64,000 nt of DNA from the NCBI RefSeq assembly GCF_021462225.1, contig NC_061805.1, positions 28,847,958 through 28,911,957 of the forward strand, read 5' to 3'. The stretch comes from Girardinichthys multiradiatus. Lineage: Eukaryota; Chordata; Actinopteri; Cyprinodontiformes; Goodeidae. The notes below the pieces were generated by a model. That model was not told where the DNA came from, ran no database searches, and saw nothing but the letters and a program-made list of their open reading frames with translations. The stretch's first letter is position 1, and every line of letters begins with the position of its first letter. Both the position numbers and the translations under genes were made by a program. Positions 56,585 through 64,000 of the stretch are shown here, piece by piece.

Positions 56585-57850
56585 TCATGGGTTCTCCCTC
56601 ATGGTTTTATCAATCCATTGCATGTAGTGACAGATGTCCAGCATTACAATATGCTGAGCACACATGTCCACAGGCTGGCTAACAATGACTCCATGTAATT
56701 TTCCTTCATACTCCACAGCTGAGCCTGCATCGCCCTGAAACACAGAAATCACATTTTTTACACGTCGAGCAGAAGAAATGAAATAATGTATATGCATGTA
56801 TAAAACAGAATGGTTGGCTTACAAAGCAGGACTCCACTCCAGGTTTGAAGGCACAGATCGTAGATTCGCCGCTGCTGTACTTACTGTCAGGTTTATCATT
56901 CTCACCACACTGAGAGATCACTGTGGTAGCACATCTCACTTCACCAACCGGTTTACCCCCTGATCATTCAAAAGTACAGAAATGTTTTACAAAAAAAAAA
57001 AATACTTCATTCAATTTTTTATTTGTTTTTATATTCCCACCTTTTGCCCTTGCTCCCATGCCTCCAATCATCACATTTTTGTTTGGCTCTAGCTTTGTAC
57101 AATCTCCTGAAGGGAGGCCGATGGTGGGAAGTTTGGCTGACATGTCCTCATTCAGCTGTATGAGCATAATGTCATGGGCTTTTCCCTCGTCATCTTTAAA
57201 GGTGTGCTGCTGTTTAGTTGGAATGGTTTGCTCATGTTTTTTGGAGTTCCCTTTGAGCCAAGAAAAAGCTTTTGTAACAATGGACACATCATTGTTTAAG
57301 CCAAGCTTCACTTTGACTTCCCTGCAAGGAAACAAAATGGTACTGAAATGATATGGTGGGGTAATATCAAACTGTCTGAACTGGAATATTTCCCCATCAA
57401 ATAGATCTATACACTACAAAGTCTGTAACTTAAAAAGGTAAAGAAGAGAAAAAGAAATCATGAGGGGAATTGGTGATGTCTTACTGCTCTGCGCAGTGAG
57501 AAGCTGTGATGACCCAGCGGGTGTTGAGCAGAGCGCCTCCGCAGGACTTCCCTCCCTGAGTGGACTCTATCTGGACATGGTACTGCCGGTCCTTGTCACA
57601 GGACTTACTCCCAATAATCCTCTTCTCAACACTGTATGATGCAGCACCTGAAGAAGGAAGAAACAACAGCTGGTTCAGACCTAAACGTTACTAAAGTATG
57701 AAACACGCATAGCAGCATGTCTATAATGAGCAAATTTTTTCTAAGGTCTACGTTACACAGCAAACTTCTACATAAATTACAATGTTAAAGTACCTGGAGA
57801 AGAAAAACCTCACCTGCAACCAACAAAATGAAGACAAAGCAATGCTTCAT
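56585..57850 (-). CDS. Secreted trypsin-fold (S1) serine protease homologue B, catalytic Ser replaced by Ala
   Basis: Paralogue of the gene at 45.9 kb, in opposite orientation. Exons: 57814-57850, 57485-57647, 57041-57321, 56823-56959, 56585-56734; 768 bases, 255 aa. Exons 1, 2 and 5 have the same lengths as in A; exon 3 is 15 bases longer and exon 4 is 3 shorter, all in frame. Seen: signal peptide MKHCFVFILLVA; activation site VEKR before IIGS; TASHC (His57); HDIML (Asp102); and ESCFGDAGSA, with Ala at 195. The introns are shorter than in A. All splice sites are GT-AG with matching phase and there are no stops, so the gene looks functional rather than decayed. Alternatives such as a non-catalytic binding protein or inhibitor cannot be separated by sequence alone. 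Confidence 0.9.
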
Positions 57851-57903
57851 CGTAGTTCTTCTTGATGTGGATCCCCTCTGATGTCTCTCTGACTGACGCT
57901 CCG

Positions 57904-57922
57904 TCTTTTATAGGCCCTATCA
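57904..57922 (-). promoter_or_regulatory. GATA plus TATA core promoter of homologue B
   Basis: On the minus strand CTGATAGGGCC is followed by TATAAAAG, about 55-60 bases before the ATG at 57850. It matches the promoter of homologue A in order and spacing. Confidence 0.6.
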
Positions 57923-57924
57923 GA

Positions 57925-59425
57925 TTTTGGAGGACTTTTTTTTTGCCATTAGCTGGCCTGCTTAGGCAACCAGTGACAAATTCCCCCTCAAACCTGTTTT
58001 ATCATGTTGCATCAGGGTAGTAAAATGAACTGAGCAGGAAAGAAGATAATACGAGGTGGTGGAGAGATCTGGACAGCAGCAACATCTGAGTTACAAGAGA
58101 CCGATGAAGGCTGCCTCGTACCAAAAGAAGTTCCTCTGCAAGTCCAAATAAGATGTATCAAATTGTTGTGGAACATCTATGTTCAAGAATTCTCTATGTA
58201 CAGTCATATTTAATAAATTAGAATATGTGTTCCAATGAGTACCTTTTAAAAATAACAACCTTTAAGCAGGCATTAAACATACATTTCAGTACACCTGTAT
58301 TTTTGTATTAAAAATGTTTTTTTTTGGTCTGATGTTATAATCTTAAATGTCGTGTTTTCATTAGCTGCAAGTGGAAAGTCATAATTAACAAAACTTCCAA
58401 ACCTCAGTCTGAATGTAATTAATGTATAGTTACTCACTTAGTGATGGAGTTACTGAAGTAAATCAATTCTTGAATAATATTCTAATTTGAGGTGATTTGA
58501 GGTTGTGAATTGGCACTATATAAAGAAATTGAGTTCAAACCGAACTAAATTAACAAGACATGGCTTCACTTTGTTTTAGACTTTACACAAATAATTTATT
58601 TCTGAGACTATGTGATATTTATGGCATTGAAGCTGTGAAGTACTTTGTTCAGCCATTGTTGCAGCAATGCATTGAATAAAATGTATTATATATTTCATCT
58701 GTGAAAAAGTTTCCAGAGTTCAGCAAATGTTCTGTTTATATAGGAGCTTGAGGTTCACACCTTGTCCTTATATTATAATTATATTGCTACAACTGAAAAG
58801 TCGGATCTGGTCTAAGAATGATTAGAGTTTCTGGAAAGTAACATCACTAGGAGAGCTGGGTTTTAGTAATAATGTAAATCAGACAAAGATCACTCTATTC
58901 AAGACTAAATAATATCCAAAACTTTCACTGATGATACCAAGAGCTCTAAGCCGAAATGGCAATTTACTGGTGTCAGTATCTACAGTTAGATCCTGCACAA
59001 AATGTCCGTTTAGACTTTCGGCCATTGTGCTTTCAGTTTTAAAGTCCGAATTGCTGAATGACATCTCTCATCTGAAATATATGAACTGAATATGAACTGA
59101 AAACAAAGTTATTAGGTAATAAACTTTCTTTGCACTTATTGTTCTGCATTTGTAAGATAATTGTATTATTTGAATACTGTGGTATGTTTTTATCGGGAAT
59201 CACCCATGGAGAGATAGTTAGGCAAACCAAATAGATTATCTGGCTTCACATTGTTCTTAGTTGGCTATAGGTTATAATTTATCTGGATCCAGAAGTTGAA
59301 ATTGCATTCTAGAAAAATCCTGTGGAGGTGTTCTATTACTTTTAAAACATATTACTTCTAATAGAAAGATTGTCTATTGATTATATTTTCTGACTTTATA
59401 CTAAGCATAACATCTTGACTTCCAA
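57925..59425. other. Intergenic DNA upstream of homologue B
   Basis: AT-rich, short spurious ORFs only. A decayed DNA-transposon end may start near 58200 (TACAGTCATATTTAATAAATT). Confidence 0.45.
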
Positions 59426-59429
59426 ATGT

Positions 59430-59995
59430 AAATGAATTATGTGCTCCTGGAACATTTTATGCCAGTTATTCCTGTACATACAGTACACTGGCTGTATGGG
59501 TAGAAAATACAGTTGAATTCAAGCAACAGGCCATTGTAAAGCATGCTGCCAGGCTTATTTATCACATACAACAGATCATGAATCAGTTTGAATAAATCTA
59601 AATACTTGGTGGCCAAAGAAGAAATTATCTTTGAAATGGGTGTTGAACAAAACGACAACCCCAAGCACTCCAGCATGCTACCAGCAACTTGTTTTCAGTT
59701 CAGTGAGGTCAACATTATGGAGTGGCCCACCTAGTCCCTGGATCTTGATCCAATAATCTTGATCCAATAGTTGTGTGGCGACATCAAACATGGTGTTTCT
59801 GAGGCAAAACCAATAAATGCAAAAGAACTGTGGAACGTAGTACAATGGTCCTGGGCTATTGGACTACTTTTTACTGCAGAACAGAAGCCGGTCGACTTTA
59901 TGCAACACTGATGAGCAGCAGCAACGATGGCTTTGGAGTAGAATGGACACCGTTCCAAATGCATTTCCATGTGTAGAAACAGAACATAACCCTCT
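59430..59995 (+). mobile_element. Tc1-like transposase 3' remnant
   Basis: Encodes scrambled pieces of a Tc1 transposase tail: NDNPKHSS-like residues near 59655, WPT*SLDLDPI near 59735, and AKELWNVVQWSWAI near 59825. Stops and a short local duplication (CTTGATCCAATA twice near 59750). Inactive. Confidence 0.6.
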
Positions 59996-60089
59996 GTCCA
60001 AACCAAATATAATTTGGAGCTTTACACACTACTATAAATTTCACCACTATAAAATAACCCTTCATGATGACTACAAAATCGAGGCACAT

Positions 60090-62700
60090 GACGTCGCCCG
60101 GTATGGCTGAGCCAGGGTCCCACCCTGGAGCCAGGCCTGGGGTCGGGACTCGTCGGAGAGCGCCTGGTGGCTGGGTTGCTCCTCGCGGCACCCGGCCGGG
60201 CCAAGCCCGAACGAGAGACACGAGACCATCCCCCAGTGGGCCCACCACCTACAGGGGGAACTGTGAGGGGCCGGTGCAAAGGGGATTGGGCGGCGGACAA
60301 AGGTGGAGACCTCGGCGGCCCAATCCCCGGATGCTTAGGCTGGCTCAAGGGACGTGGAATGTCACCTCGCTGGGGGGGAAGGAGCCTGAGCTTGTGCGGG
60401 AGGTCGAGAGATATAGACTAGAAATAGTCGGGCTCGCCTCCACGCACAGCGTGAGCTCTGGAACCCATCTCCTCAAGAGGGGCTGGACTCTCGTCTACTA
60501 TGGAGTGGCCCACGGGGAGAGGCGGCAAGCTGGGGTGGGTTTGCTTGTCGCGTGTTGTGGTTTACCCCAGTGGATGAGAGGGTCGCATCCCTGCGCCTTC
60601 GGGTTGGGGAGAGGTCTCTGACTATCATTTCAGCCTACGGGCCGAGTGGTAGTGCAGAGTACCCGGCCCTTCTTGGCGTCCCTGTCAGGGGTGATGGATA
60701 GTGCCCCTCCTGGGGACTCCATTATTCTGCTGGGGGACTTCAACGCCCACGTGGGAAACGACAGTGACACCTGGAGAGGCGTGATCGGGAGGAATGGCCT
60801 CCCCAATCTGAATCCGAGCGGTGTTTTGTTATTGGACTTCTGTGCTAGTCACGGATTGTCCATAACGAACACCTTATTCAAACATAAGTTTGTCTATCAG
60901 TGCACTTGGCACCAGGATACCCTAGGCAGGAGGTCGATGATCGACTTTGTTGTCGTATCATCAGACCTTCGGCCGCATGTTTTGGACACTCGGGTGAAGA
61001 GAGGGGCTGAGCTGTCCACTGATCACCACAAGGTGGTGAGTTGGATCCGCTGGGGGAGGAGAAAGCCGGACAGACTTGTCAGGCCCAAGCGCATAGTGAG
61101 GGTCTGCTGGGAACGTCTGGCGGATCCCTTGGCCAGGGATGTATTCAACTCTGCTGACCTCGACTGGGGACATTATCGGGCGGTGGAAGGAGTACTTCGA
61201 GGATCTCCTCAATCCTGCCATCATGCATTCCCTGGTGGAAACAGAGGCTGGGGACTCAGGATTGGACTCTTTCATCACCCGGGCTGAAGTCACCGAGGTG
61301 GTTAAAAAGCTCCGCGGCAGCAGGGCTTCGGGGTTGGATGAAATCCACCCCGAGTACCTCAAGTCTTTGGATGTTGTGGGGCTGTCATGGTTGACACGCC
61401 TCTTCAACATTGCGTGGCGGACGGGGACAGTGCCTTTGGATTGGCAGACTGGGGTGGTGGTCCCCCTACATAAGAAGGGTGACCGGAGGGTGTGTTCCAA
61501 CTACAGGGGGATCACACTCCTCAGCCTCCCTGGTAAGGCCTACGCCAGGGTATTGGAGAGGAGAGTCCAGCCGATAGTCGAACCCCGGCTTCAGGAGGAG
61601 CAGTGTGGTTTTCGTCCCGGATGTGGAACACTGTACCAGCTCTATACCCTCTACAGGGAACTCGAGGGTTCATGGGAGTTTGCCCAACCGGTTCACATGT
61701 GTTTTGTGGACCTGGAGAAAGCATTCGACTGTGTCCCTCGTGATGCCCTGTGGGGGGTGCTCCAGGAGTATGGAATTGGGGGCCCTTTATTAGGAGCCAT
61801 CCGGTCTCTGTACAAGCGGAGCAGGAGTTTGGTCCGCATTGCCGGCACTAAGTCGGACCTGTTCCCGGTGCATGTTGGACTCCGGCAGGGCTGCCCTTTG
61901 TCATCGGTTCTGTTCATAACTTTTATGGACAGGATTTCTAGGCGCAGCCAATGGCTGGAGGGGGTCTGGTTTGGGGACCAGAGGATTTTGTCTCTTCTTT
62001 TTGCAGATGACATGGTCCTGCTGGCCCCCTCTAGCCAAGACCTACAGCATGCACTGGGGCGATTCGCAGCCGAGTGTGAAGCGGCTGGGATGAAGCTCAG
62101 CTCCTCCAAGTCCGAGGCCATGGTACTCGACCGGAAAAGAATGGCTTGTCCTCTTCAGATTGGAGGGGAGTTCCTGCCTCAAGTGGAGGAGTTTAAGTAT
62201 CTCGGGGTCTTGTTCACGAGTGAGAGAAGAATGGAGCGGGAGATCGACAGATGGATTGGTGCGGCTGCCACAGTAATGGGGCGCTGTGCCGGTCCATTGT
62301 GGTGAAGAGAGAGCTGAGCCGAAAAGCGAAGCTCTCGATTTATCGGTCGGTCTACGTTCCTACCCTCACCTATTGCTATGAACTTTGGGTCATGACCGAA
62401 AGAACAAGATCCCGGATACAAGTGGCTGAAATGAGCTTCCTCCGTAGGATGGCCGGGCACTCCTAGAGATAGGGTGAAGAGCTCGGCCATCTGGGAGGGG
62501 CTCGGAGTAGAGCCGCTGCTCCTCCACATCGAGAGGAGCCAGTTGAGGTGGCTCGGGTATCTATATTGGATGCCTCTTGGACGCCTCCCTCCGGAGGTGT
62601 TCTAGGAGGCCCAGGGGACGACGTCTTGGTGTCTCTACTGAGTCTGCTGCCCCCGTGACCCGGTCCCAGATAAGGTGGAAGACGACGAGTACGAGTATAA
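60090..62700 (+). mobile_element. LINE with endonuclease and reverse transcriptase regions, internal deletion
   Basis: Same family as 19557-20915 but longer. A GC-rich leader (60090-60330) precedes APE endonuclease sequence: QGTWNVTSLGGKEPELVREV (60346), [18 protein letters not shown] (60725), [13 protein letters not shown] (61018). A deletion then joins VFNSAD (61143) almost directly to the RT region [19 protein letters not shown] motifs: GVVVPLHKKGDRRVCSNYRG, EEQCGFRPG, LEKAFDCVPRDALW, LLFADDMVLLAPSS. A frameshift near 62280 and a further deletion near 62600 break the C-terminus. Not autonomous. Confidence 0.92.
61139..62305 (+). pseudogene. LINE reverse transcriptase frame, 388 open codons
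   Basis: Holds the RT fingers and palm with the YxDD-equivalent FADD intact (about 62005), so the catalytic Asp pair is present. It lacks the linker between endonuclease and RT, and leaves frame at about 62280, where the sister copy reads on as ALCRSIVVKRELSRK. The remaining C-terminal frame continues at 62290-62465 and ends in a stop. Confidence 0.85.
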
Positions 62701-62704
62701 ATTT

Positions 62705-64000
62705 CAACCCAACTGTACGTGAAGCTTGTTTTGTTGGGGATTCATTGAAAAAAACTAAAATAATGCAACTGATTCACAAATCATAAAAAATATAATTAAT
62801 AAAAAAAACATTTTTATTCATCTGTACTATCAATAAAGGACATGATTATTTAAATCTTTCATTTTAAAAATAATGTTACATTATAAAGAATCAAATCAAC
62901 CAAAACAAAGACATTCAAAAGTAAACTGAAAACATTTTCTCTTTAGGTCAGCATGTTTGCATTTTACACCAATGGCCAGATAAAGCATTTGGACATCACA
63001 ATTAAACTTTCTGCACCTTACAGTAACAGAGAATACTAAAAAATGCAAAAGAAATCAGAAGAGGTGATCTGGTACTGAAGGAGTTTCATTGGCAGTTCTC
63101 CATCAAACACAAACATTACAGGCTCATTGTTTATTAAGCGGGTACATCACTTTGAATCTGCCTCCACCTCAAACTGGTTGATATCTTCCTTCAAAATGTG
63201 ACAATTTTCTCATTTGGATTAGGAAAATAAACAAAGCCGCTTAAAAAAATATCAACACCTCTTCAACATATGATTGGGTTTTGTATTAAGAGGCAGATTA
63301 TATTATGAAGCCACAAAAAACAAATAGTAAAATCTGGACATGAATTAGTTCCTACCAGTTTATTAATGATGCAAAGGTTTTGATAACAGAAAAAGTTTTA
63401 TTTACGTATGTTTTTCTTTATTTCACTATGTAACGATCTCCCATTGTTTGTAGTCTTTCAGTCCGTCAGCTGCATAACATCTAAACGTTTAGTACAACAG
63501 CCACAACCTACAGCAATGAAATTATTTAGATATGCAAAGAGCATTCTAGTAAGATAACTTCTAACTACAAGATTATTGTAGTCTTGGAACAGGCAACTGA
63601 TAAAGCATGAAAATAAAAATGTATTTCATCACAACTACATTACGGAGACATCTGTTAAATATATATCTTGTCCTGCATAAATCACAAGGCAACCCGATTT
63701 TCCTACAATACATTTTAATTGACTTTTTGTTACTTTTGGTGCCTACAACTAGTTTATATTTGCACTTACCCAGTTTCCATCTCAGTATAACTTCACTCTG
63801 AAATGCACAAACTCGTCTCAGAGTTGGAGTTAATGTCTACTGGCTTCAAGAAGCCACAAAGCCCAACACAATGTTGCTGCTTTGTGTAAATGTTTACAGT
63901 TACGTTACAGCAGTTCTTAGACGTCCCTGCCGGCTACAAACACGGAGGATGCAGCAGAATGTGGGTGCGCCAAGCGAATTCGCCAACAAATTGAAACATT
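62705..64000. other. Right-end AT-rich DNA, possible 3' exon of an unknown minus-strand gene
   Basis: No clear gene. On the minus strand, after a possible acceptor near 63193, a short frame LKEDINQFEVEADSK ends in TGA at about 63149. A minus-strand AATAAA lies near 62812-62818. This is weak evidence only. The last 200 bases are GC-richer without a recognised frame. Confidence 0.25.

Noticed and set aside
61693..62121. 142-codon minus-strand frame
   Set aside because: Antisense shadow of the LINE reverse transcriptase.
1..64000. CRISPR array, operon, bacterial or phage system
   Set aside because: Introns, TATA/poly-A signals and fish transposons show vertebrate nuclear DNA. Repeats seen are microsatellites, hairpins and transposons, without regularly spaced unique spacers.

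Overview
This is a window of vertebrate nuclear DNA, almost certainly from a teleost fish. It has multi-exon genes with GT-AG introns, very AT-rich intergenic DNA, and a dense mix of Tc1/mariner transposons, LINEs, a DIRS-like element and tRNA-type SINEs typical of ray-finned fish. No prokaryotic features (operons, Shine-Dalgarno sites, CRISPR) are present. I recognised families from the sequence and general knowledge only; no database search was run.

Layout. (1) 1-22.34 kb, minus strand: the 5' part of agtpbp1 (cytosolic carboxypeptidase 1, tubulin deglutamylase). There is a 5'UTR exon, the start-codon exon at about 16.3 kb and four further coding exons; the gene runs off the left edge. Its introns hold at least seven DNA transposons, including a 1.6 kb Tc1-like element one stop codon short of open, an apparently intact 1.24 kb DD36E element, a 3.4 kb foldback structure, and a truncated LINE. 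(2) 22.34-22.57 kb: a compact divergent promoter shared by agtpbp1 and naa35. (3) 22.57-40.08 kb, plus strand: complete naa35 (NatC auxiliary subunit). All 22 coding exons could be placed and splice into a 724-codon frame. Two introns are inflated by a DIRS-like retrotransposon and by a LINE nested in a Tc1-like element. The agtpbp1-naa35 neighbourhood matches that of tetrapods. (4) 40.7-44.1 kb: two decayed Tc1-like elements, one carrying a SINE. (5) 45.9-47.7 kb (+) and 56.6-57.85 kb (-): two paralogous five-exon trypsin-fold genes, facing each other tail to tail. Both keep His57 and Asp102 but have Ala where the catalytic Ser195 should be, so both look like secreted pseudoproteases. Between them lie an LTR-like repeat, a second copy of the 1.6 kb Tc1 family, and LINE and Tc1 debris. 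(6) 58-64 kb: Tc1 debris, then a longer LINE with endonuclease and reverse transcriptase regions fused by an internal deletion, then AT-rich DNA with a possible last exon of an unidentified minus-strand gene near 63.2 kb.

The most interesting items are the paired S195A serine protease homologues, a triple-hairpin structure in an intron of one of them, the foldback element with unclassified contents, and the complementary lesions in two copies of one Tc1 family.
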